A stretch of 40,895 nt of DNA from Bacillota bacterium (GTDB lineage: Bacteria; Bacillota; Dethiobacteria; DTU022; UBA8154). The notes beneath the pieces were generated by a model. The model made no database searches, was not told the DNA's origin, and worked only from the letters and a program-made list of their open reading frames with translations. The DNA lies in assembly GCA_012837615.1 (NCBI GenBank), contig DUQX01000103.1:1-40895 (forward strand), read 5' to 3'. How positions within the stretch are numbered: the first letter of the stretch is position 1; every line of letters starts with the position of its first letter. The position numbers were made by a program, and so were the translations under genes. Shown in pieces: positions 1-7,998 of this stretch.

Positions 1-123
1 ATAACCCTGACTGGCCAAACAATAGGTAATCGCTGAAGTTAATGTCGTCTTGCCATGGTCTACGTGCCCTATCGTCCCTACATTAACATGAGGCTTGGTC
101 CTCTCAAATTTCTTCTTGGCCAT
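1..123 (-). CDS. tuf: Elongation factor Tu, N-terminal part (cut by window edge)
   Basis: EF-Tu is the GTPase that delivers aminoacyl-tRNA to the ribosome. The 41 visible codons begin [20 protein letters not shown] and continue through the P-loop GHVDHGKT, which is the canonical EF-Tu N-terminus. The ATG is preceded by GGAGG at a normal spacing. The gene continues beyond position 1. It is the last visible member of a tRNA-fMet, tRNA-Thr, tRNA-Met, tuf unit on the minus strand; many bacteria carry a tuf copy directly behind tRNA genes. Only the first tenth of the protein can be seen, so a second tuf copy elsewhere cannot be judged. Confidence 0.97.
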   Translation of the reverse strand, partial: MAKKKFERTKPHVNVGTIGHVDHGKTTLTSAITYCLASQGY

Positions 124-233
124 CTTTTTTCCTCCTTAGTCCAAAGTGCAAATTAATACCGGCTTAAACACCCAAAACACATTATAAGAAGAATACACAT
201 CAAAAAAAAACAATCCCATAAAAAAATAAAAAT

Positions 234-310
234 TGGTAGCGGCGCAGGGATTCGAACCCCGGACACTACGGGTATGAACCGTATGCTCTAACCAACTGAG
301 CTACGCCGCC
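234..310 (-). tRNA. tRNA-Met (CAT), elongator type
   Basis: A 77-nt cloverleaf reads on the minus strand with the CCA end encoded. The acceptor arm is GGCGGCG with CGCCGCT, closing with a G-U pair. The D arm contains AGCTCAGTTGGTTAGAGC and the T arm GGGGTTCGAATCCC. The anticodon loop TTCATAC gives CAT. The paired position 1-72 and the absence of the initiator-type GGG/CCC anticodon stem mark it as elongator methionine, although a CAT tRNA could be modified to read AUA (tRNA-Ile2). It lies one base from tRNA-Thr and 110 bases before tuf. Confidence 0.96.
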
Positions 311-311
311 A

Positions 312-387
312 TGGAGCTCACGACCGGATTCGAACCGGTTACCTTATCCTTACCAAGGATACGCTCTGCCTATTGAGCTACGTGAGC
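312..387 (-). tRNA. tRNA-Thr (GGT)
   Basis: A 76-nt cloverleaf with encoded CCA. The acceptor stem GCTCACG / CGTGAGC is perfectly paired, the D arm holds AGCTCAATAGGCAGAGC, the T arm is CCGGTTCGAATCCGG, and the anticodon loop TTGGTAA gives GGT. It is co-directional with its neighbours and separated by a single base from tRNA-Met, so the two are certainly cut from one precursor. Confidence 0.97.
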
Positions 388-453
388 GCTACATTATCCA
401 ATAATCCTATCTTTTTATAGAATAATATATAAAATCGCTATAGAATTGAATTC

Positions 454-530
<77 letters not shown>

Positions 531-677
531 TCGTTTCACAGCCTGTTAGCATTTACAGGCATTTAATAAATATGATTACTAAATGGAGATGAGATTAAAT
601 AAGATAATATCTATATCTTTATATCTATGCTTATATACCTACACATAATATCTGTGCTATTATCACATGCAAAAGTA

Positions 678-706
678 ATTTTAGCACCAATCAAATTGTT
701 TGTCAA
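678..706 (-). promoter_or_regulatory. Sigma-A promoter of the tRNA-tuf unit
   Basis: On the minus strand there is a perfect -35 TTGACA (701-706), a 17-bp spacer, and -10 TAAAAT (678-683). Transcription would start near 671, about 140 bases before tRNA-fMet. No competing promoter of this quality lies closer to the tRNAs. The match is read directly; use in the cell is inferred. Confidence 0.8.
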
Positions 707-736
707 GGGAAACAAAAACAAAAATGTGTTTAATCT

Positions 737-777
737 GTGATAATGTCACCTTGTTAACTATCGTGATAATATGTCAC
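737..777. promoter_or_regulatory. Two palindromic operator-like boxes
   Basis: GTGATAATGTCAC (737-749) and GTGATAATATGTCAC (763-777) are two imperfect palindromes of the same GTGA...TCAC type, centred 27 bp apart. They lie just upstream of the -35 of the tRNA-tuf promoter and just downstream of the ABC ATPase stop codon. The half-site resembles CRP/FNR-family half-sites, but the spacer lengths (5 and 7) differ from the usual 6. The regulator is unknown. No strong terminator is visible in 531-786. Confidence 0.4.
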
Positions 778-786
778 TGTTAATGC

Positions 787-2088
787 CTAAAATTCCCCAA
801 AAACGTTATCGCTTGTTCTATGAGCTTCCAGAACAGAAAGCAATGTTTCCTTATCCGGCAGTACCAGGGCACCCTTGGCCTTGATCCTTTCGTAAACCGC
901 CCCGGCCTTTCCCCCACTGTAATCCCTGTATGAAAAAGGCTGTTCTTCCAGCATCAGCACCCTTAACCGCGAGGAAATAGCCTCCTCAACAGCTTCAAGG
1001 TTGCGCATATTCCCATAACCAAAAGGAATGGACGGTATTATAACGAAATCGGCTTTCCGAATCAAGGCAAGATGCCGGTTGTAGTACTCGTCGGATATTG
1101 GGGAAAAAGGGGGCAGGGTGACCACAGGCAACCGGTGATAGCTAGCAAACTGGTGGCTGCTGTCCTGCTGCGTTACCGGTCCAACGGAGAGCTGAAAACC
1201 CGCATCACGAAGAAGGGATAGTACGGGCACCGCCTCCTCCCCCCCGCCGATTACATGAACTTTTTGTCCGGCGTTCCGGCAACCCTGTTTATCCGGCTGC
1301 CAATGTTTTAAAACAGTAACAACCAGTTTGCCATGCAAAGGGCTACGCCCGACAACTACCGGCGTATGGTAGGCGGTATTCAAATTATCGGGGGTTATAA
1401 CTTCTTCAGGTTTGCCGATAGAAAGAACTTTTTTATCGGAAAGCAAAATAAAAAAATCAAAAAACTGGGAAGCCAGGTTCAAATCGTGAATAGCTGCAAT
1501 AATTGTAATACCCTTTTCCCGGTTTAGTTTTCGCGCCAGTTCTAAAAATTCTACCTGAAAATTGATATCCAGGTTTGCTGTAGGCTCGTCAAGCAACAAT
1601 ATTTCGGGCTCCTGAGCAAGGGCACGGGCGATTACAACCCGCTGCCTTTCTCCCCCGCTTAAACTGGTAGCTGCCTGCTGCGCAAGATGAGCAATCCCGG
1701 TCGTTTCCATAGCGGCCTGCACTATTTCCCTGTCCCGCGGAGTTTCTTTCTGGAAACGTCTCAAATACGGATAGCGCCCCATGGAAACAATTTCTTCGAC
1801 GGAAAAATCAAAATCGACAACTGTATCCTGCGGAACAACGGCCATTAACTTCGATACCCTGTTTAAAGGCAGTTTATGCAAATCACTGTCATCGAGGTAA
1901 ATAGTGCCGCGGGTTGGCTTCAGTACGCGGCTAATACAGCGCAGTAGTGAAGATTTCCCGGCCCCGTTCGGCCCGATTAGGGCAACAAACGCCCCTTCAT
2001 GAATTGAAAAATGAAGGCCATCGAGAGCAGTAAACGCTCCATACTCTACTGTAAGATCAAATATATCCAATTTAACGCCCAAAGACAC
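787..2088 (-). CDS. FecE/BtuD-type ABC transporter ATPase with C-terminal extension
   Basis: Cytoplasmic ATPase of a FecCD-family importer (siderophore, heme, cobalamin or related metal complex). Residues 1-260 are a complete ABC domain: Walker A GPNGAGKS (39-46), Q-loop Q87, signature LSGGE (143-147), Walker B ILLLDEP (163-169) and H-loop H201. Residues from about 275 to 433 form an extra domain beginning KVHVIGGGEEAVPVL, not part of a normal 255-residue FecE, and looking like a nucleotide- or ligand-binding fold. It follows the permease stop by 6 bases, with AGGGGG in between. The GTG start is close to that RBS, so a TTG at 2082 is a possible alternative. No substrate-binding protein is adjacent, so the substrate cannot be assigned. 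Confidence 0.9.
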   Translation of the reverse strand: MSLGVKLDIFDLTVEYGAFTALDGLHFSIHEGAFVALIGPNGAGKSSLLRCISRVLKPTRGTIYLDDSDLHKLPLNRVSKLMAVVPQDTVVDFDFSVEEIVSMGRYPYLRRFQKETPRDREIVQAAMETTGIAHLAQQAATSLSGGERQRVVIARALAQEPEILLLDEPTANLDINFQVEFLELARKLNREKGITIIAAIHDLNLASQFFDFFILLSDKKVLSIGKPEEVITPDNLNTAYHTPVVVGRSPLHGKLVVTVLKHWQPDKQGCRNAGQKVHVIGGGEEAVPVLSLLRDAGFQLSVGPVTQQDSSHQFASYHRLPVVTLPPFSPISDEYYNRHLALIRKADFVIIPSIPFGYGNMRNLEAVEEAISSRLRVLMLEEQPFSYRDYSGGKAGAVYERIKAKGALVLPDKETLLSVLEAHRTSDNVFGEF

Positions 2089-2094
2089 AACCCC

Positions 2095-3192
2095 CTAATT
2101 GCGGGTAAAATAGCGGATGTTCTTCTGCCTGCGCAACAAATAAAGAAAGAACGGCGCCCCAAGAAGCGCGGTAATGATACCTACCGGAAGCTCCGTCGGG
2201 GCGATTATGGTCCTGGCCAGCGTATCCGCACCGATCAGCAGGATAGCCCCCGTTAAAGCAGAGGCAGGTAAAAGAAAATGATGGTCGGGACCGGCTACCA
2301 GGCGCACTATGTGTGGGACAACCAATCCAACAAAACCTATAATTCCGCTGGTTGAAACCGCCGCAGAAACTAGCAGCGATGCCGCTATCAGGAAAATCTT
2401 TTTAAACATTTCAGCATCTATCCCCAGGAAATAAGCGGTATCCTCCCCCAGCAGCAGGGCGTTAAGCTCTCTGGCAAAAAAATAGATCACCAGAAGACCC
2501 ACCAGAACATAAGGAGCCATTCCTGTTATATAGCTCCATCTAGCCCCTTCAAGCCCCCCCATCATCCAAAAAACAATCTGATGCATTTTTTCCCCCGCAA
2601 AATAGACAAAAAGAGAAACAAGTGCACTGAGAAAAGCGTTCACTGCAATACCTGCCAGAAGTAGCGTCATCACCGGAACCAGGTTGCCCGTCCGCGATAA
2701 ACGGTAAACAAGCAAAATAGCGGCCAGTCCCCCGGCAAAAGCCATAATTGGAACCGCCCCGAAGCCGGCAAACCCCAGGGAAATGCCGGATACGATAGCG
2801 AAAGAAGCCCCCAGGGCCGCACCCGAGGATACGCCGATAATATAGGGATCTGCCAGCGGGTTGCGGAAAAGACCCTGAAAAGTTGCCCCCGCAACTGCAA
2901 GTGCAGCGCCGACCAACCCGGCCAGTATAACCCTGGGTAGCCGAATGTTCAGGACGATATCCCTGCTAGTATCCGTTATCGCTGTATTAAAGCTATGACC
3001 GCTAATTTTCTCCAGGATAATACAAAAAATCTCGGTTCTATTTAAATAAACAGCACCTATACTGACAGCATAGACAAAAGAGAAAAATAGGGCTGTCAGC
3101 AATAACAGCAAACATACTCTTTTGCGCCAGCGCGTATGTAGAAAAACACCGGAGTTGTTTTTAGACGGAGGGACCCTTTTTTCCGGCGACAT
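2095..3192 (-). CDS. FecCD-family ABC transporter permease
   Basis: Membrane subunit of a metal-chelate or cobalamin importer. It has about ten hydrophobic segments and the family core motifs RLPRVILAGLVGAALAVAGA, FQGLFRNPLADPYIIGVSSG, GIIGFVGLVVPHIVRL and ELPVGIITALLGAPFFLYLL. The open frame extends to a TTG at 3330, but the ATG at 3192 is preceded by GGAGG at 6 bases while the TTG has no RBS, so the shorter 365-residue form is chosen; that length fits the family. It is the first gene of a two-gene operon with the ATPase and diverges from glgC. No cobalamin riboswitch was recognised upstream. Confidence 0.93.
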   Translation of the reverse strand: MSPEKRVPPSKNNSGVFLHTRWRKRVCLLLLLTALFFSFVYAVSIGAVYLNRTEIFCIILEKISGHSFNTAITDTSRDIVLNIRLPRVILAGLVGAALAVAGATFQGLFRNPLADPYIIGVSSGAALGASFAIVSGISLGFAGFGAVPIMAFAGGLAAILLVYRLSRTGNLVPVMTLLLAGIAVNAFLSALVSLFVYFAGEKMHQIVFWMMGGLEGARWSYITGMAPYVLVGLLVIYFFARELNALLLGEDTAYFLGIDAEMFKKIFLIAASLLVSAAVSTSGIIGFVGLVVPHIVRLVAGPDHHFLLPASALTGAILLIGADTLARTIIAPTELPVGIITALLGAPFFLYLLRRQKNIRYFTRN

Positions 3193-3342
3193 ATTCCGCC
3201 TCCATTTTTTGAGCTTAAAAGAAAAATCTGCAGATAATCCAGGCGCAAGTAATCCCAGCAGGATAAACTGCAGTCCGATACCTTTCTTATTTCGAAGAAT
3301 ACCATATATTCGTTCATATTTCCAGAGCAAAAAGGGGAAAAT

Positions 3343-3434
3343 ACTCTTTACGTTTAGAGGGAGAAATTTGAGACAGCGCTAATTTTTTACAACCATAGCA
3401 AAGAATTTCAAAAAATCTCTGGAGAGTAAAGAGT
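3343..3434. promoter_or_regulatory. Inverted repeat between the divergent permease and glgC genes
   Basis: ACTCTTTAC (3343-3351) and GTAAAGAGT (3426-3434) are perfect 9-bp inverted copies 74 bases apart, the second ending 5 bases before the glgC ATG. The spacer is AT-rich and also has weaker complementary stretches (AAATTTGAGA against TCAAAAAATCTC), so a glgC leader could fold into a long stem. This may be an operator pair or an RNA fold; it is only a pattern match. Confidence 0.3.
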
Positions 3435-3439
3435 GCAAT

Positions 3440-4699
3440 ATGAGGAATTCGCGGCTAAATTGCCTGGCCATACTCCTTGCCGGCGGAGAAGGGAAAAGGC
3501 TCGGGCTCCTTACTAAGGAAAGGGCAAAGCCGGCAATAGCTTTTGGGGTAAAATACCGCATTATAGATTTTAGCCTGAGCAACTGCGTAAACTCCGGTAT
3601 AAAGACAATTGGGATTCTTGCTCAATACAGGCACCACACTATTACTTCTTATATCGGCGACGGCAGTTCCTGGAACCTCCATCGGGCAGCGGGAGGAATG
3701 ATTACCGTTCTTTCCCCGGCTAAACGAAATGAAGAAAGAAACATTTATCGGGGTACTGCCGATGCCGTTTTTCAGAATCTGAATTTCATTAAGCTGCATA
3801 ACCCCTGCCTTGTCCTGGTTCTAGCGGGTGATCATATATATCAAATGAACTATAGGAAGCTTATCGATTACCACATAGAGCAACAAGCCGAAGTTACGAT
3901 AGCATCAACTGAAGTGCCCTGGGAGGAAACAAACCGTTTTGGGATTTTGAACACGGAGACTAACGGGCGCGTAATTGACTTTCGAGAAAAGCCCAAAAAG
4001 GCACCAAACAACCTGGCTTCTATGGGAATCTACCTTTTTCACCCAAAAATCCTAGAAAAATATTTGCAACAGGACCAAAAAAATCCCCAATCCAGCAACG
4101 ACTTCGGTAAAGATATACTGCCGCTGATGATGGCAGATAATCGCCGTATTTTTGCCTATCCCTTCCGAGGTTACTGGATGGACGTCGGCACTGTAAGGTG
4201 TTTCTGGAAAGCCAATATGGAGTTGCTACAGGAAAACCCCCGGCTGGAGCTCCACAACAAGGATCGGCCAGTTTACACCGCAGGGGTCAACCAGCCCCGG
4301 TATTATCGATCCGGAAGAAAAATTAAACGCTCCCTGGTTGACAGCGGGTGCCGGATAGCGGGGGAAATAGACCACTCCTTGCTTTTTAACGGCGTAGATG
4401 TGGGAAAGGGCTCAATAATCAGAGACTCCATAATCATGGCCGATGTACGGATCGGAACAAATACAACCATTGAAAAAGCGATAATCGACCGAAACAGCAT
4501 TGTAGGCAACAACTGCCGGATTTGCCCTTCTAGCAATAAAGGAGATGATCTAATTCTTATAAAAGAAAACAGTATAATCCCCCACAATTCAATAATCGAG
4601 AGCACCGGGAAGAAAACCGCCGCCGGTCCTCTCCATGAATTTTTGCGGAGGGCTGTGAAGGGAGGAGATGCCTATGAAAGTGCTGTTTATCGCTTCTGA
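3440..4699 (+). CDS. glgC: Glucose-1-phosphate adenylyltransferase
   Basis: Makes ADP-glucose from ATP and glucose-1-phosphate, the committed step of bacterial glycogen synthesis. The N-terminal nucleotidyltransferase half shows LAGGEGKRLGLLTKERAKPA (near 13-32), RIIDFSLSNCVNSGI, YRGTADAVFQN, the GDHIYQMNY metal/substrate loop, FREKPKKAP and GYWMDVGTV. The C-terminal part has the hexapeptide-repeat rhythm of a left-handed beta helix (GVDVGKGSIIRDSIIMADVR). The 419 residues are normal for GlgC, and the GDH and SNCVNSG motifs argue against the non-catalytic GlgD paralogue. It overlaps glgA by 26 bases. Confidence 0.95.
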   Translation: MRNSRLNCLAILLAGGEGKRLGLLTKERAKPAIAFGVKYRIIDFSLSNCVNSGIKTIGILAQYRHHTITSYIGDGSSWNLHRAAGGMITVLSPAKRNEERNIYRGTADAVFQNLNFIKLHNPCLVLVLAGDHIYQMNYRKLIDYHIEQQAEVTIASTEVPWEETNRFGILNTETNGRVIDFREKPKKAPNNLASMGIYLFHPKILEKYLQQDQKNPQSSNDFGKDILPLMMADNRRIFAYPFRGYWMDVGTVRCFWKANMELLQENPRLELHNKDRPVYTAGVNQPRYYRSGRKIKRSLVDSGCRIAGEIDHSLLFNGVDVGKGSIIRDSIIMADVRIGTNTTIEKAIIDRNSIVGNNCRICPSSNKGDDLILIKENSIIPHNSIIESTGKKTAAGPLHEFLRRAVKGGDAYESAVYRF

Positions 4700-6113
4700 A
4701 GCGGTACCTTTTATAAAGACCGGCGGCTTGGCTGATGTTATCGGAACTTTACCCCTGGAGCTGAGGAAACTGGGTATTGATGCCCGCCTTGTGCTGCCAA
4801 AATATGGTGATATAGATACTACATTTCAGGATAAAATGGTTCTTAAAAACACGCTGTCCATCAAGTTAGGAGGAAAATATCATCAGGGCGCCCTTTTAAA
4901 AATGGAATGTGACGGGGTTCCCTGCTACTTTATTGAACATGATTACTTCTTTAACCGGAAAGGAATATACGGATTTGAAGACGACGCCGCGCGCTTCGCT
5001 TTCTTTTCCAGTTTTGTTTTAGAGATCCTTCCCCGCCTGGATTTCCGTCCGCAAATCCTGCACTGCCATGATTGGCATACAGGGATGGTCAGCTTTTTAC
5101 TAAAAACCCGGTATAGCGAAAGGATGTATTATAAAAGAATACGCACACTTTTTACGATCCACAATCTCGGTTATAAGGGCCTGTTCCCCAGAAAAACAAT
5201 AGAGGATTTATTTGAAATAGAACCGCAGCAATATTTCACAATAAACAGCATTGAATTTTTTGGACAGGGAAGTTACCTCAAGGGAGGATTGGTTTTTTCT
5301 GATTATATAACAACTGTCAGTAAGACCTATGCCCGGGAGATCCAAACCCCGTTCTATGGTGAAGGGCTTGATGATATCCTCAGAAAGCGGAGTAATCATC
5401 TACAGGGAATCCTGAACGGCCTGGATTACCAGCACTACAACCCCCTTTCTGACCCGAGTATATTCGTTCCTTTCAGGTATTCCTTTGAAAAGAAACTGGA
5501 AAACAAGCTGAAACTGCAGGAAATTTTGAGGCTTCCACAGGACAGGGAAATTCCGTTGATCGCTTTTATAAACAGGCTTGTAAAACAAAAAGGACTGGAT
5601 CTAATCAACCAAGCCAGAGATGAGTTGCTCGGCATGAATACCCAGCTAATTTTTTTGGGTAAGGGTGAAGAAAAATACGAGGTTTTTTTGCAACAGCTAG
5701 CAGATAGTTATCCCGACAGGGTCTCCGCGAATATTATTTTTGATGATACGCTGGCGCGCAAAATATACGCCGCCTCCGATATGTTTCTAATGCCATCCCT
5801 TTATGAACCCTGTGGCATCAGCCAGTTAATCGCCATGAGCTACGGAAGTGCACCAATTGTAAGAGAAACAGGCGGCCTTAAAGATACCGTAAAAGAGTTT
5901 AACAAATTTAGCAAAGAAGGCAATGGTTTCAGTTTTAAAAATTACGACGCCTTTGAAATGCTCTCCACTATAAAAAGAGCCGTAAAACTTTACAGGGATA
6001 AACATATCTGGAGCAAGCTAATGAAAAATGCTGTGGAAACAGATTACAGCTGGAAAAAACCGGCAAAGGATTATTTGGAGCTGTACAGGCGCATGCTCAA
6101 TGCTACCTGTTAG
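4674..6113 (+). CDS. glgA: Glycogen synthase (ADP-glucose, GT5)
   Basis: Transfers glucose from ADP-glucose to the growing alpha-1,4-glucan. It starts MKVLFIASEA and carries the ADP-glucose lysine motif KTGGL (15-19), HCHDWHT, the C-terminal NRLVKQKGLDL segment and the E-x7-E region EPCGISQL. At 479 residues it has family length. An in-frame ATG 6 bases earlier (4668) leaves only 2 bases to the GGAGG at 4661-4665, whereas the ATG at 4674 leaves 8, so the latter is chosen. Its start lies inside the end of glgC, giving translational coupling. No branching enzyme or phosphorylase gene is in the window. Confidence 0.95.
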   Translation: MKVLFIASEAVPFIKTGGLADVIGTLPLELRKLGIDARLVLPKYGDIDTTFQDKMVLKNTLSIKLGGKYHQGALLKMECDGVPCYFIEHDYFFNRKGIYGFEDDAARFAFFSSFVLEILPRLDFRPQILHCHDWHTGMVSFLLKTRYSERMYYKRIRTLFTIHNLGYKGLFPRKTIEDLFEIEPQQYFTINSIEFFGQGSYLKGGLVFSDYITTVSKTYAREIQTPFYGEGLDDILRKRSNHLQGILNGLDYQHYNPLSDPSIFVPFRYSFEKKLENKLKLQEILRLPQDREIPLIAFINRLVKQKGLDLINQARDELLGMNTQLIFLGKGEEKYEVFLQQLADSYPDRVSANIIFDDTLARKIYAASDMFLMPSLYEPCGISQLIAMSYGSAPIVRETGGLKDTVKEFNKFSKEGNGFSFKNYDAFEMLSTIKRAVKLYRDKHIWSKLMKNAVETDYSWKKPAKDYLELYRRMLNATC

Positions 6114-6132
6114 CCGGGACCTGCTGACCGCC

Positions 6133-6172
6133 GGCTGCCCGCCTGCTAGCGGGCGGCTGCAGTTTATAATTT
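6133..6172 (+). terminator. Probable terminator after glgCA
   Basis: A 10-bp GC-rich stem (GGCTGCCCGC 6133-6142 with GCGGGCGGCT 6149-6158, including G-T pairs) closes a 6-base loop and is followed by GCAGTTTATAATTTT. It lies 20 bases after the glgA stop codon. The T-rich tail is imperfect. Confidence 0.6.
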
Positions 6173-6257
6173 TGAACGGAAAACGAAAATGACCGGGAAA
6201 CTCTTTTACGAGGCAGGACAGAAACCCTGAATAGCGATGAAAGCTACCTACGGGTAC

Positions 6258-6456
6258 TTAAAAGCTTTATAACTGCTCAGAGCAAACACAAACAGGCCAT
6301 AGGGAACGGCAGCTGTCATGTGTGCGAAAAGTCACAGCACCTGTCACTCTGAACGTAGTGAAGAGTCAGGATCCTTCGCTAGCGCTCAGGATGACAACCT
6401 GATAGCCTGATAGCCTGATAACCTTGCGCATAGCTGAGCAGTTACAAAGCTTTTAA
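6258..6456. mobile_element. MITE-like repeat, copy 1 (best preserved)
   Basis: A 199-bp non-coding element is bounded by 23-bp terminal inverted repeats (6258-6280 and 6434-6456) with one mismatch; the core of each end is TAACTGCTCAG. Inside are oppositely oriented modules of the GTCACTCTGA / CAGGATGACA type around GGATCCTTCGCT, and three tandem copies of CCTGATAG near 6400-6420. Related copies occur at 19962-20146 (reverse orientation) and 24638-24830, with a solo end at 14710-14770. There is no ORF, so it would depend on a transposase in trans. It sits between the convergent glgA and GT4 genes. Confidence 0.75.
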
Positions 6457-6516
6457 TAAAGTGTACGAGAGAAGACACGGGTTCCGGGTTGCAGTTGAAA
6501 CATTGAACAACCAGGC

Positions 6517-7794
6517 TCATACCGGTTGAAGCGACTTTTTCTTTTGCTCTCCCCCCTTCTTCGCCGTTACTTCATCCCATCTTCTTTCCATCAATGCACT
6601 TTCCTGCCAGCGCTTATTTTCCGGAGAAAAAATTATTTCTTCATAAAGCTCGGCTGTTTGCCGGGCAATTTTCTCCCAGGAATAAACATTTATCGCCTTG
6701 ACATAAGCCTTTTCCGCCAACGAAGCTGCCCAATCTTCCGCTCCGAGAATGCGGCAAACCTGTTCCGCGAGAGACCAGGCATCATTGGGATAAATCTTTA
6801 ATCCATCTATTTCATGCTCAACTATTTCATCAAGCCCCCCAACGGACGATACAACTACGGGCGTCCCGGAGGCCATAGCTTCAAGGGCAACAATACCAAA
6901 GGGCTCGTATAAACTGGGAAAAATAGCTACTGCTGCAGCATGGTATAGCTCATTACGCGCCTGATCATCGATATATCCTAAGAAATGCACTTTGCCTTCC
7001 AGCCCCAGTTCCCGGGCACGGTTTTTTAGATTTGCTTCAAATGGGCCTTTGCCCGCAATAACAAATGTCGTTTGCGGATAACGTTCCAGAATTATCGGCG
7101 CCGCTTCAAGCAAAATTTGGATCCCCTTTTCCTGCACAAGACGGCCGATATAAAAAACAATCTTCTGGTCGTGGTTAAAATGAAACCGCTCCAGGGAAGG
7201 TTTTTTATCTGCCGGCCGATAAGCTTCGGGACGGATGCCGTTGGGGATAATTTTGATCTTATCCCCGGGAAGATGAAATACATGTTTTAATTCCTCTTCC
7301 ATGTATTTGCTACAGCAGATTACCTTCCATGCTTCATAGGTCAAAAGCCATTCTATATCGCTGATATACCGCTGCTCGCCGGAATAAAGCCCGTTATTCC
7401 TTCCAAACTCGGTAGCATGAATAGTGGCCAAAAGTGGCATGTTGTAGATATGTTTAAGTCCGCGGGCAGCATAAGTAACAAGCCAGTCATGGGCGTGAAC
7501 AAGATCGTATTTACCCTCCCGGTTGCTGAGAACTGCACCCTGTTCCAATAAAGCAAAATTTAACCTCTGCACCCAATCTATAAAATCCCTTTCGTTGCCT
7601 CCGTGATAAGGGTTGACCCTCCATACCCCGATTCCTTCCATTACCTCATGCTCTGGTAATTCGTCTCCTCCCGCTGTAATTAATTCTACTTGGATTCCTC
7701 CCGCTACAAGGGCCCTGGATAGTTCAAAGACATGCTGGGATAATCCACCTACGCTCCGAGGAGGAAATTCCCAACTGAGCATTAAAATGCGCAT
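6517..7794 (-). CDS. GT4-family glycosyltransferase (glycogen/starch synthase-like)
   Basis: A retaining GT-B glycosyltransferase of about 425 residues. It begins MRILMLSWEFPPRSVGGLSQ, has HAHDWLVTYAA, IPNGIRPEAY, YIGRLVQEKGI and the donor-site E-x7-E motif EPFGIVALE. Such proteins often annotate as glycosyl transferase group 1 or as an alternative glucan synthase; its position convergent with glgCA suggests a role in glucan or cell-surface polysaccharide synthesis, but the acceptor is unknown. The frame is open up to 7941, but the ATG at 7794 has AAAGGATG upstream and matches the family start, so the shorter form is used. Confidence 0.88.
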   Translation of the reverse strand: MRILMLSWEFPPRSVGGLSQHVFELSRALVAGGIQVELITAGGDELPEHEVMEGIGVWRVNPYHGGNERDFIDWVQRLNFALLEQGAVLSNREGKYDLVHAHDWLVTYAARGLKHIYNMPLLATIHATEFGRNNGLYSGEQRYISDIEWLLTYEAWKVICCSKYMEEELKHVFHLPGDKIKIIPNGIRPEAYRPADKKPSLERFHFNHDQKIVFYIGRLVQEKGIQILLEAAPIILERYPQTTFVIAGKGPFEANLKNRARELGLEGKVHFLGYIDDQARNELYHAAAVAIFPSLYEPFGIVALEAMASGTPVVVSSVGGLDEIVEHEIDGLKIYPNDAWSLAEQVCRILGAEDWAASLAEKAYVKAINVYSWEKIARQTAELYEEIIFSPENKRWQESALMERRWDEVTAKKGGEQKKKSLQPV

Positions 7795-7928
7795 TGCTGT
7801 AACATCCTTTCCGATCCATTTTGCCCTTATTATTTCCAACAAAAGAAAGGAGTATGTTTTTTCCCAATAAAAGACCAGGCTATTTGCCCGGGGAAAGGAA
7901 TCAGGAGGCAAGAGGAACCCCGGAATAG

Positions 7929-7998
7929 TGCAAATAAACAATAATCCAAGCCTGGCCTTTTTTTAATAAATAGTGTGCAATTATGCAAGCCTGGCCCC
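7929..7998 (-). repeat. Two direct copies of a REP-like motif
   Basis: On the minus strand GGCCAGGCTTGCATAATTGC (upstream edge near 7996) is followed about 39 bases later by GGCCAGGCTTGGATTATTG (upstream edge at 7957). Both run into TTGCAC and TATT, so the unit is roughly 30 bp and directly repeated. The same core, GGTCAGGCTTGCA, flanks the element at 24606-24904 and ends the gene at 29611. The first copy supplies the last codons and stop of the amidohydrolase. Confidence 0.6.

Noticed and set aside
3193-3439. Cobalamin riboswitch upstream of the first FecCD operon
   Set aside because: No B12-box or other conserved blocks were found.
6400-6420. CRISPR-like tandem repeat CCTGATAG
   Set aside because: Three 8-bp units without spacers, inside a MITE copy; not a CRISPR array. 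No array was seen elsewhere.
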